In this document: piece after piece, positions 33,149 through 40,381 of the stretch
Layout: the number at the start of each line of letters is the position of its first letter
How positions within the stretch are numbered: position 1 is the first letter of the stretch
Translations under genes and position numbers: made by a program
Source of the DNA: CAZTHL01 sp964613585
GTDB lineage: Bacteria > Pseudomonadota > Alphaproteobacteria > DSM-16000 > Inquilinaceae
DNA: 53,633 nucleotides
Reading direction: 5' to 3'
Assembly (NCBI GenBank): GCA_964613585.1
Contig: CAZTHL010000017.1
Span: 1 to 53,633 of the forward strand
Notes under the pieces: model-generated
What the model saw: only the letters and a program-made list of their open reading frames with translations
The model's database searches: none
What the model was told of the DNA's origin: nothing

Positions 33149-33168
33149 GGGACTACGATCCAAGTCCC
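33149..33168. promoter_or_regulatory. Candidate TetR operator between tetR and hpnN
   Basis: GGGACT, 8 bases, AGTCCC: a 20-base perfect inverted repeat with 6-base arms, placed between the two divergent starts (52 bases from tetR, 128 from hpnN). Size and position suit a TetR dimer. A smaller palindrome, CACG-TTTC-CGTG, lies nearer hpnN at about 33253-33264. Confidence 0.4.
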
Positions 33169-33295
33169 CAAGCACCGCTCCGGCACGCTCACGAGCCGGG
33201 GCTCTCGCAAGACCTTGGAATCGCCTCATCCCCTTCGGCACCAAGGCGCTTCACGTTTCCGTGGTTCACGAAGTCGTAGGATCTATAGCCAGCTC

Positions 33296-35947
33296 ATGGA
33301 CCGTGTGACCCGTTTGAGCGAGGGCTGCCGCCGGCGGCCCTGGCTCGTGCTGATCGTGGCGCTCGCCGCTGCCGTCGTCTCCATCCTGCATGCCCGCGCC
33401 GAGCTGGCGATCAACACGGCCACCACCGACCTGCTGTCGCGCTCGCTGCCCTTCCGCCAGCATTCGCTCGACTACAAGGACGCCTTCCCGCGCTTCGCGG
33501 ACCAGATCGTGGTCATCGTCGACGGCCGGACGCCGGAGCTGGCCGACGCCGCGGCGGAGCTGCTGGCCGCGCGCATGGCCGGGCAGCCGAGCCTGTCGGA
33601 CGTCTACTCGCCGGCCGAGGATCCGTTCTTCCAACGCAACGGCTTCCTCTTCCTCGACGCCGCGGCGCTCGAGGACCTCCTGCTGCGGCTGAGCGAGGCG
33701 CAGCCGTTCCTGGCGGCGCTCGACGCCGATCCGAGCGTGCGCGGCCTGTTCGGGCTGCTCGGCCGCTCGCTGCAGGCGGCCGAGGAGGGGCAGATGCCCG
33801 CCGGGCGGCTGGTCCCGCTCCTGGACGCGATCGCCGACACGGTGGCCGCCCGGGCCGAGGGCGAGGATGCCTGGCTGTCCTGGGCGAGCCAGCTCGGCGG
33901 CGACGACCTCATGCTCCAGGACGAGCGCCGGCTGGTGCTCGCGCAGCCGCGGCTCGACGACGGCAGCCTGGCCCGGGCGCGCGCCTCGATCGATGCGATC
34001 GAGGAGATCGTTGCGGCACACCCGCTCGAACTGCAGCAACGGGCGCAGGTGCAGATCACCGGCGCGCCGGTGCTGCGCCAGCAGGAGCTCGAGACGGTCC
34101 GTGCCGGGGCCGGCATCGCCGGGGTCGTGTCGTTGCTGCTGGTCACGGGCATCCTCGGCCTCGGGGTGCGGTCGCCGGCGATGATCCTTGCCGTCATGGT
34201 GACGCTGGTGCTCGGGCTCGTCGTCACCCTCGGCCTGGCCACCCTGACGGTCGGCCAGCTCAACCTGATCTCGGTCGCCTTCGCCGTCCTGTTCATCGGG
34301 CTTGCCGTCGACTTCGGGATCCATCTCGGCCTGCGCTTCCGGGAGGAGCGGCGTCTCGGCGGCGGGGCCGGCGACGACCGGCCGGCGCCGGCCTGGCGCC
34401 GCAGCGTCGAGGGGGCCGGACCGGCCCTGGCGCTGGCGGCGCTGTGCGCGGCAATCGGCTTCCTGTCGTTCCTGCCGACCGACTATCGCGGCCTCGCCGA
34501 GCTCGGCATCATCTCGGCGATCGGCATGGGCGTGGCGCTCCTGGCCAGCCTCACCGTGTTCCCGGCGCTGATCGGCCTGCTGCCCATGCGCCCTCAGCGG
34601 ACGGCGCCGGGCGCCGCGGCGGAGGGCCCGCTGGCGCGCCTCATCCGGCGCCGTGCCGGCCTCATCGCCGGGGTCGCGGCGCTGAGCGCGCTCGGCGCCG
34701 CCATCGCCGCCCCGCAGGCCCGCATCGACGTCAATCCGATCAACCTGCAGGACCCGACCCTGCCGGCGGTCCAGGCGTTTCAGGACCTGCTTGAGGAGGA
34801 GCGCGGCAACCCCTATGCCATCAATGTCCTGACGCAGGACCTCGCCGAGGCGCGGGCGCTCGAGGACGCGCTGACCGGTCTGCCGCAAGTCGGCGCGACC
34901 ATGACGGTGGCCGACTTCGTGCCGGCCGAGCAGGACCTCAAGCTCGAGCTGATCGACGAGCTGTCCCTGGTGCTGGCCTTCCTGGGCCGGCCGGCCGCCG
35001 CGGCGCCGCCGCCCGCCGCGGCGGCGCGCCGGCAGGCCCTCAGCGACCTGCACGCCGACCTCGCCGCCCATCTGGGCCGGGCGCCGGCGGACCGGCCGCT
35101 CACCGTCGCGGCCGAGGATCTGGCTCGCGCGCTCGACGACTACCTGGAGCGGGCCGCCGACAGCCCGGCGGCGCTCGAGGCGCTCGACCAGGCCCTGGTC
35201 AGCGGCCTCGTCTCCTGGCTCGACCGGCTGCGCGACGCGCTCGCGGCCGACCTCGTCACGCTGGACGATCTGCCCGACAGCGTGACCTCCCGCTGGGTCA
35301 GCGAGGACGGCCGCTACCGGGTCGAGGTGAACCCGGCCGTGGAGCTCGACGACACGGCGGCCATGCGCGCCTTCGCCGAGCCGATCCTGGAGCGCGCGCC
35401 GACCGCGACCGGCGCGCCCATCGCGGTCACCGAGGCCGGCTCGGTGGTCCTGGAGGCGTTCCTCACGGCCACGGTGATCGCCGTCCTCGCGGTGATCGTC
35501 GTCCTGACCGTCGTGCTGCGCCGGCCGGCCGCGGCCGCCCTGACCGTCGCCCCGCTGTTCCTGGCCGCGCTGTGGACCGTGGCCGTGGCGGCGCTGTTCG
35601 ACATCCCGTTCAACTTCGCCAACGTCATCGTCCTGCCGCTGCTGTTCGGCCTCGGCGCAAGCAGCAGCATCCACATGGTGATCCGCCAGCGACGGACGCC
35701 GGACCGCGACGTCCTCGGGACCTCGACGCCGCGGGCGGTGCTGCTGAGCGCGCTCACCACCGTGGCCTCGTTCGGCAGCCTGACCCTCTCGCCGCACCAG
35801 GGCATGGCCTCCATGGGGCTGCTCCTGACCATCGCCATCGCCATGACGCTGGCGGCCGCGCTGGTCGTGCTGCCGAGCCTCATGAGCCTCGCCGGCCGCC
35901 GCTACGGGCGCCACGGTCGGACGACAGCGCCGGCAGAGGCCGAGTGA
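33296..35947 (+). CDS. hpnN: Hopanoid transporter, RND/MMPL superfamily
   Basis: An 883-residue RND-type membrane protein. It has one N-terminal helix, a large periplasmic loop (about 40-260), a cluster of membrane helices with NLISVAFAVLFIGLAVDFGIHLGLRFREE (sterol-sensing-like), a second periplasmic domain (about 470-700) and a second helix cluster. Length and layout match HpnN, which in Rhodopseudomonas moves hopanoids to the outer membrane. It faces a TetR regulator, and its last 68 bases overlap the convergent hpnA gene. Squalene-hopene cyclase is not in this window. Confidence 0.88.
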   Translation: MDRVTRLSEGCRRRPWLVLIVALAAAVVSILHARAELAINTATTDLLSRSLPFRQHSLDYKDAFPRFADQIVVIVDGRTPELADAAAELLAARMAGQPSLSDVYSPAEDPFFQRNGFLFLDAAALEDLLLRLSEAQPFLAALDADPSVRGLFGLLGRSLQAAEEGQMPAGRLVPLLDAIADTVAARAEGEDAWLSWASQLGGDDLMLQDERRLVLAQPRLDDGSLARARASIDAIEEIVAAHPLELQQRAQVQITGAPVLRQQELETVRAGAGIAGVVSLLLVTGILGLGVRSPAMILAVMVTLVLGLVVTLGLATLTVGQLNLISVAFAVLFIGLAVDFGIHLGLRFREERRLGGGAGDDRPAPAWRRSVEGAGPALALAALCAAIGFLSFLPTDYRGLAELGIISAIGMGVALLASLTVFPALIGLLPMRPQRTAPGAAAEGPLARLIRRRAGLIAGVAALSALGAAIAAPQARIDVNPINLQDPTLPAVQAFQDLLEEERGNPYAINVLTQDLAEARALEDALTGLPQVGATMTVADFVPAEQDLKLELIDELSLVLAFLGRPAAAAPPPAAAARRQALSDLHADLAAHLGRAPADRPLTVAAEDLARALDDYLERAADSPAALEALDQALVSGLVSWLDRLRDALAADLVTLDDLPDSVTSRWVSEDGRYRVEVNPAVELDDTAAMRAFAEPILERAPTATGAPIAVTEAGSVVLEAFLTATVIAVLAVIVVLTVVLRRPAAAALTVAPLFLAALWTVAVAALFDIPFNFANVIVLPLLFGLGASSSIHMVIRQRRTPDRDVLGTSTPRAVLLSALTTVASFGSLTLSPHQGMASMGLLLTIAIAMTLAAALVVLPSLMSLAGRRYGRHGRTTAPAEAE

Positions 35948-36929
35948 CCAGCCCCTGGGCGACGAGCCAGCGGACCTGGGCTTCGAGCGACCGCTCCACC
36001 GGGGTCTGCGGCAGGCCGAGCTCGGCCACCGCCTTGCCGCTGTCGAAGCTCACGTCCCGCCGGGCGAGCCGCACGCCGGTCAGCGACGCGGTCGGCGGCC
36101 GGCCCGAGACGCGGCGCGCCCAGGCCTCCTCGACGGTGGCGGCCGCCCGCGCCACCGCGTAGGGCACCCGGCGGCGCGGCATGGCAACGCCGGTGACGGC
36201 GGCCAGCGTGTCGAGGATCCCGGACAGCCGGCGGTTCTCGTGGCCGAGCAGATAGCGCTCGCCCGGCCGGCCCCGGTCGTGCGCCGCCAAGTGGCCGGCC
36301 GCCACGTCGCCCACGTCGATCAGGTTGAGCCGGCACTCGAGATAGGCGGGCGTGGCGCCGTTGACGAGGTCGAGCACCATGCGGGTCGGCGCGGTCAGCC
36401 GGCGGTCGCCGGGGCCGACCGGCACCGTCGGCAGCACGATCACCACCGGCAGCCCGGCGGCGGCCGCGGCGCGCGCCGCCCGCTCGGCCCGGTGCTTGGA
36501 GCGCGGATAGGGACCGAGCATCTCCGCCTCCGTCGGCGAGGCCGTCTCGTCCAGGCGCGCCGGCGCCGACCCCTGGCCCCGGCCGACCAGGATGGTGGCG
36601 CTGCCGGTATAGACCACGCGCTCGACGCCGGCGCGCGCGGCCTCCTCAAGGACCGTCACCGTGCCGACGTGGTTGACCCGCTCAAAATCCGCGGAGTCGC
36701 GCGCCCAAAGGTGCGCGTTCGCCGCCAGGTGATAGACCGAGCGCACGCCGGCCATGGCCGCGCGCACCGGCTCGGCGTCGGTGACCGAGCCCGCGCGGAC
36801 CTCGACCGAGGCGGGCAGCCCGGCCGGGACCGCGGCGTCGAGCACGCGTACGGTCTCGCCGCGCGCGGCGAGCCGCTCGACCACGTGGCGGCCGATGAAG
36901 CCGCCGCCGCCGGTGACCAGGGTGACCAT
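35880..36929 (-). CDS. hpnA: Hopanoid-associated sugar epimerase HpnA
   Basis: A 349-residue extended SDR (NAD-dependent epimerase family): nucleotide motif VTGGGGFIGRHVV at the N-terminus, the family-typical YHLAANAHLWARDSADFERVN, catalytic region YTGSATIL, and YPRSK for YxxxK. These features, especially the LWA segment, match the hopanoid-associated HpnA family. Its substrate is unknown; HpnA is a marker of hopanoid clusters. It starts 3 bases after the paraoxonase-like gene in one operon, and its 3' end overlaps hpnN on the other strand by 68 bases. Confidence 0.87.
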   Translation of the reverse strand: MVTLVTGGGGFIGRHVVERLAARGETVRVLDAAVPAGLPASVEVRAGSVTDAEPVRAAMAGVRSVYHLAANAHLWARDSADFERVNHVGTVTVLEEAARAGVERVVYTGSATILVGRGQGSAPARLDETASPTEAEMLGPYPRSKHRAERAARAAAAAGLPVVIVLPTVPVGPGDRRLTAPTRMVLDLVNGATPAYLECRLNLIDVGDVAAGHLAAHDRGRPGERYLLGHENRRLSGILDTLAAVTGVAMPRRRVPYAVARAAATVEEAWARRVSGRPPTASLTGVRLARRDVSFDSGKAVAELGLPQTPVERSLEAQVRWLVAQGLVTRPLPALSSDRGARSGGRRGS

Positions 36930-36932
36930 GGC

Positions 36933-38135
36933 TCAGGCCCCCTCGGCCGCGGCGCCGTACGGGCAGACCACGAGCCCGGCGTCGGCGACCGAGCCGACCA
37001 GCAGGTGCGAACCGAGCACCGCCGCCGTGGTCGCCGCCGAGAGCAGCCGCCCGTCCGGGTCGTCATAGAGGATCTCGCGGCGGCCGTCGGCGAGCGACAG
37101 GGCGACGACCCGCGACGGCGCCCCCTTGGTGCCGGGCCAGCGCTTGCGGTAGGCGGCCAGGCGCAGCAGCGAGGGATGCACCGCGACGACGAGCCGGCCG
37201 TCGGGCGCCCAGCCGAGGTTGTCCGGCGCCGCCTCCAGCCCGAGCCGTCGCCGCGGCTCGGCCGGGCCGGCGCCGGCGTCGAGCAGGTCGGCGCGATCGT
37301 AGACCCGCACGGCCCGCTCGCGGGTCGCCGCGGCGAGCACCTCGGGCCGGCCCGGTGCCGCCGCCAGGCCATTGGCGAAGCCGATGCCGGCGGCCGCCAG
37401 CCGCGCCGTCGGGGCGCCGCCGGACCCGGAGGCGATGACCGCGACCAGGTTGGCCCGGCGCAGCGCCAGCGCGTCCTCGAGCCATAGCCCGGGCGGCCGG
37501 CACCAGCCATGGTCGTTGGAGACGAGCAGCCGGCCGTCGCCGAGCCCGGCGACGTCGTTGGGGCGGCAGATCAGCGGATGCTCGAGGCGCCGGCGATGCA
37601 GGAGCGGCGGCGCCGGGTCCTCGGCGGCCGTGCCCATGCCGGCATCGGCGGCGCCGAGCTCGAAGGTCTCGATCACCGGGGCGGTCCGCCAGCCGCCGTC
37701 GGGTGTCCGCAGGCGGCGCCGGTTGACCATGTGCAGCCGGACCGGGCCATCGCCCGTCCGCTCGAGATCGATCCCCTGGGGGTGCAGGTCGTGGCCGGCG
37801 GAGAAGGCGCGTGCCCGGTCCGCGAGGCGCAGGCTCGGCCAGCCGGCCGCCACCTGTTCTGCCGAGAGCGCGTAGACGCCGCCTTGCGGCAGGGTCTCGC
37901 GCTGCTCCCGGGCCGCCGCCTCGACGGCGAAGCGGTCGTCCGCCGCCAGGTAGGCGATGCCGGCCGCGGCGTCGACGGCGATGTCCTCGATGCCCCGGAC
38001 GCTCCGCCCGGTGTCCCGGTCGACGATCTCCAGGTGCCGGCACGCCGCCCGATCAAGCGGGTCCGTCCCCGGCCCGGCGGCCCCGCACCCGGCGAGGGCG
38101 AGCAGCAGGGCGAGCGCCGGGCGGCCCCGGGTCAC
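36933..38135 (-). CDS. Paraoxonase/arylesterase-like lipoprotein lacking the His dyad
   Basis: A 400-residue beta-propeller protein with a lipoprotein signal (LALAGC, acylated Cys 17). Its segments line up with paraoxonase (PON): GIEDIAV (Glu50, Asp51), PNDV (Asn192, Asp193), FANGL (Asn254) and DNLGW (Asp304, Asn305) correspond to the two-calcium ligands. The PON catalytic His115 and His134 positions, FNPHGI and VNHP in PON1, are here HPQGI (Gln120) and VNRR (Arg139), with the same 19-residue spacing. It is thus a calcium-propeller protein of uncertain catalysis, probably membrane-anchored in the periplasm. GTG start overlapping the sulfotransferase stop (GTGA); followed by hpnA. Confidence 0.72.
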   Translation of the reverse strand: MTRGRPALALLLALAGCGAAGPGTDPLDRAACRHLEIVDRDTGRSVRGIEDIAVDAAAGIAYLAADDRFAVEAAAREQRETLPQGGVYALSAEQVAAGWPSLRLADRARAFSAGHDLHPQGIDLERTGDGPVRLHMVNRRRLRTPDGGWRTAPVIETFELGAADAGMGTAAEDPAPPLLHRRRLEHPLICRPNDVAGLGDGRLLVSNDHGWCRPPGLWLEDALALRRANLVAVIASGSGGAPTARLAAAGIGFANGLAAAPGRPEVLAAATRERAVRVYDRADLLDAGAGPAEPRRRLGLEAAPDNLGWAPDGRLVVAVHPSLLRLAAYRKRWPGTKGAPSRVVALSLADGRREILYDDPDGRLLSAATTAAVLGSHLLVGSVADAGLVVCPYGAAAEGA

Positions 38136-39274
38136 CCGGCCGCGGCGCCGCTGTCCGGCACCCCGGGCCGCTCGTAGCCCCAATGCTCGAGATAGCGGCC
38201 CCAGCGCCGCTCGACCACCGCGGCCGCCTCGTCGCGCCGGGTGTAGCGGTTCTTCCGGTAGGCGCGGACGCTGTCGGCGTAGGCCTCGAAGCGCGGCCGG
38301 GCCGCCTCCAGGCCGTCCAGGCCGAGGCCTCGGTAGACGTGCTCGACCGCGCCCAGAGGGTCCCGGGCGAGATCCTCGTAGCGCAGCTCGACCAGCCGAT
38401 CCGCGGGCACCGTGGCGGCGTCGGCGATCAGCCGGTCCATCATGCGCTCGTAGGTGTCGAGGATGAACGGCTCGATGTCGATGTGCCCGTGGTCCTGCAG
38501 CGCCAGCTCCTCGAGCATGCGGGCATAGAAGCTGCGGGTCGACGGGAACACGTCGAAAGGATTGCGCACGATGTGGATGAAGCGCGCCTCGGGCATCATC
38601 GCCCGCAGCATGGCCAGCCGCGCGGTGTAGACCGGGTTCTTGATGAGCAGCGGCCGGCCGTCGAAGTAGACGGTCAGCTTGGCCAAGAAGTAGCGAAACA
38701 CCTTCTGCCAGGCGCGGATCTCGTCCTCGGTGCAGCCGTCGAAGAACACACCCCGATTGAAATGCTCCTCGAAGCGCTTGGGGAAGTAGATGCCGTGGAA
38801 GAACGACAACGGGATCATGTTGGCGAGCGCGACCTCGTCCTCCTGGGGCGAGTCCGGGGTCACCGGGATGCGGTCGATGAAGCGGTCCTCGGGCAGCGTC
38901 TTCTCCAGCCACGGCCGGAGCCAGCGGACCAGGCTCAGCAGCTCCCAGGGCAGGCCGGTGGCGAGCGGCGGCACATAGCCGAACTCCGCCTTGCTGAGGA
39001 TGTTGTACAGGTGGGTGGTGCCGCTGCGCCAATGGCCCAGGATGAACACCGGCGGCCGCACCGTGACCCGCTCGAGCCGGCGCGCCGTGCAGATCCGCTC
39101 GCCGACGGTGAACGGCCAGCGGCCGAGCACCGCCGCGCCGGCCAGCGCCAGGTCGCCCAGCTTGCGGCGCGGCACGCCGCCGCCGCGGCGCGTCACCGCC
39201 CAGAAGGTCGCCGGGTTGGCGCCGGACAGCGGGTGCATGGGCGGCCGCGCGCGGCCGGTGGTGGGTGAGGCCAT
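38132..39274 (-). CDS. PAPS-dependent sulfotransferase family protein
   Basis: A 380-residue sulfotransferase. The 5'-phosphosulfate loop is GHWRSGTTHLYNIL (80-93) and the 3'-phosphate motif is IVRNPFDVFPSTRSFY (235-250). It also shows KNPVYTARLAMLRAMMPEARF and, near the end, LRYEDLARDPLGAVEHVY. Such enzymes transfer sulfate from PAPS to hydroxyls of lipids, sugars or peptides. The acceptor is unknown; coupling to the PON-like lipoprotein and hpnA suggests an envelope lipid or glycan. A later ATG (residue 13) is an alternative start. Confidence 0.83.
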   Translation of the reverse strand: MASPTTGRARPPMHPLSGANPATFWAVTRRGGGVPRRKLGDLALAGAAVLGRWPFTVGERICTARRLERVTVRPPVFILGHWRSGTTHLYNILSKAEFGYVPPLATGLPWELLSLVRWLRPWLEKTLPEDRFIDRIPVTPDSPQEDEVALANMIPLSFFHGIYFPKRFEEHFNRGVFFDGCTEDEIRAWQKVFRYFLAKLTVYFDGRPLLIKNPVYTARLAMLRAMMPEARFIHIVRNPFDVFPSTRSFYARMLEELALQDHGHIDIEPFILDTYERMMDRLIADAATVPADRLVELRYEDLARDPLGAVEHVYRGLGLDGLEAARPRFEAYADSVRAYRKNRYTRRDEAAAVVERRWGRYLEHWGYERPGVPDSGAAAG

Positions 39275-39408
39275 GGGGCAGCGCCCGGGACGCCGGAAAC
39301 GGGAACCGGCCCGTTATCGGCCCTTCGGCGCCGCCGCACAAGCCCGTGCCGGCCCGCGGGGCGCGCCTTCGCGAGCCAATGGCCGAGGCCAATGGCGTGC
39401 GGGCAGGA

Positions 39409-40263
39409 TCACCCGGACAGGCCCGGGCCGGTCCCACCCGGCGCCAGGCGCAGGCGCACATACGACCGGTCGTCGAAGGAGACCTGGCCCGGCTGCAGGC
39501 CCTTGGTCTGCGGAAAGCGCTCCATGCACAGCGGATCGTCGGCCAAAAGCTCGCTGAGCGCCGCCTCGCTCGCCGCGAGGCTGCGCTTGAGCACGGGATA
39601 GCCGTCGCTGGCCAGCACGATCTCCCGTGTCGCGGCCGGCACCGGCACCACCTCGAGGAAGCGCTCGGGCACCGGCCGGCCATCGATGGCGCCATAGCCG
39701 TCCTCGACGTCGAGGTTGCGCAGCACGTGCTGCAGGTCGAGCAGCGGGGCGATCATGGCCCGCCCCGGATCCTCGATCATCAGGTCCTCGAGCGCCGCCC
39801 CCGCCATGAGGTGGCAGCGCAGCAGCAGGGCCCGCGCCGCCGCCGCCACGGCGTCGACCGGCATCTCCGGCGGGTGGCCCCGGCCGTCGATCAGGAAGCG
39901 GGCGTCGCCGACGCGCCAGATCTCCTGCCGCGGCGCCACATAGGCGACCAGGACATAGGCGGCGCGCGTCTCATCGGTCGCGCCGACCGCCTCCAGGGAC
40001 CGGCCCAGCCGCTCGGTGAGCCGGTCCGCGACCGCGCGGAGATCCGCCTCGGCGCCGAGCCGGCGGCCCAGGGCCTGGGTGATCGTGTCGACGGCGAAGC
40101 GGCCCGGCGAGCGTCCCTCGACCCGGCGGTCGCCGCGCGCGCTGGTGCCGTCGGCCAGCAGCACGGCATCCTCGAGCACGAGGATGCCGTCGTCGCCGCC
40201 GTCGTTGCCGCCGGCCTTCGAGCGCACGAAGCGCTCGACGATCTCGAACCCGCTGGTGGCCAT
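39409..40263 (-). CDS. PP2C-like phosphatase-domain protein
   Basis: A 284-residue protein resembling the PP2C/SpoIIE fold: an early acidic NDGGDDGILVLEDAVLLADG with ADGTSA, then FAVDTIT, a mid-strand pair AAYVLVAYVAPRQEIWRVGDARFLIDG, the typical IVLASDGYPVL, and a final SFDDRSYVRL, where PP2C usually has the last metal Asp. The match is to pattern, not to a named family, so phosphatase activity is an inference. It has no membrane segment. It lies 134 bases upstream of the sulfotransferase on the same strand and is divergent from phaC. Confidence 0.55.
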   Translation of the reverse strand: MATSGFEIVERFVRSKAGGNDGGDDGILVLEDAVLLADGTSARGDRRVEGRSPGRFAVDTITQALGRRLGAEADLRAVADRLTERLGRSLEAVGATDETRAAYVLVAYVAPRQEIWRVGDARFLIDGRGHPPEMPVDAVAAAARALLLRCHLMAGAALEDLMIEDPGRAMIAPLLDLQHVLRNLDVEDGYGAIDGRPVPERFLEVVPVPAATREIVLASDGYPVLKRSLAASEAALSELLADDPLCMERFPQTKGLQPGQVSFDDRSYVRLRLAPGGTGPGLSG

Positions 40264-40370
40264 CGTCCCCCGCTGCGGCGGCCGTTGCGATCAAATCACC
40301 GGATCGACGCAACGTTCCGCCCGCCGACGCGTTGCACTGCACAAAGCCCGAGGCCTGACCCGCAATCCGT

Positions 40371-40375
40371 GGAGG
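40371..40375 (+). promoter_or_regulatory. Strong ribosome site fixing the phaC start
   Basis: GGAGG lies 6 bases before ATG 40382. It selects this start over upstream in-frame codons that precede a non-homologous stretch. Confidence 0.6.
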
Positions 40376-40381
40376 CGCATC

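Noticed and set aside
33266..35914. An 882-codon open frame antisense to hpnN (and similar long antisense frames across ppk, the ABC-F gene, phaC and ngg)
   Set aside because: Composition is extreme in Arg, Asp, Gln and Gly with no domain; such frames are expected opposite GC-rich genes with strong third-position bias.
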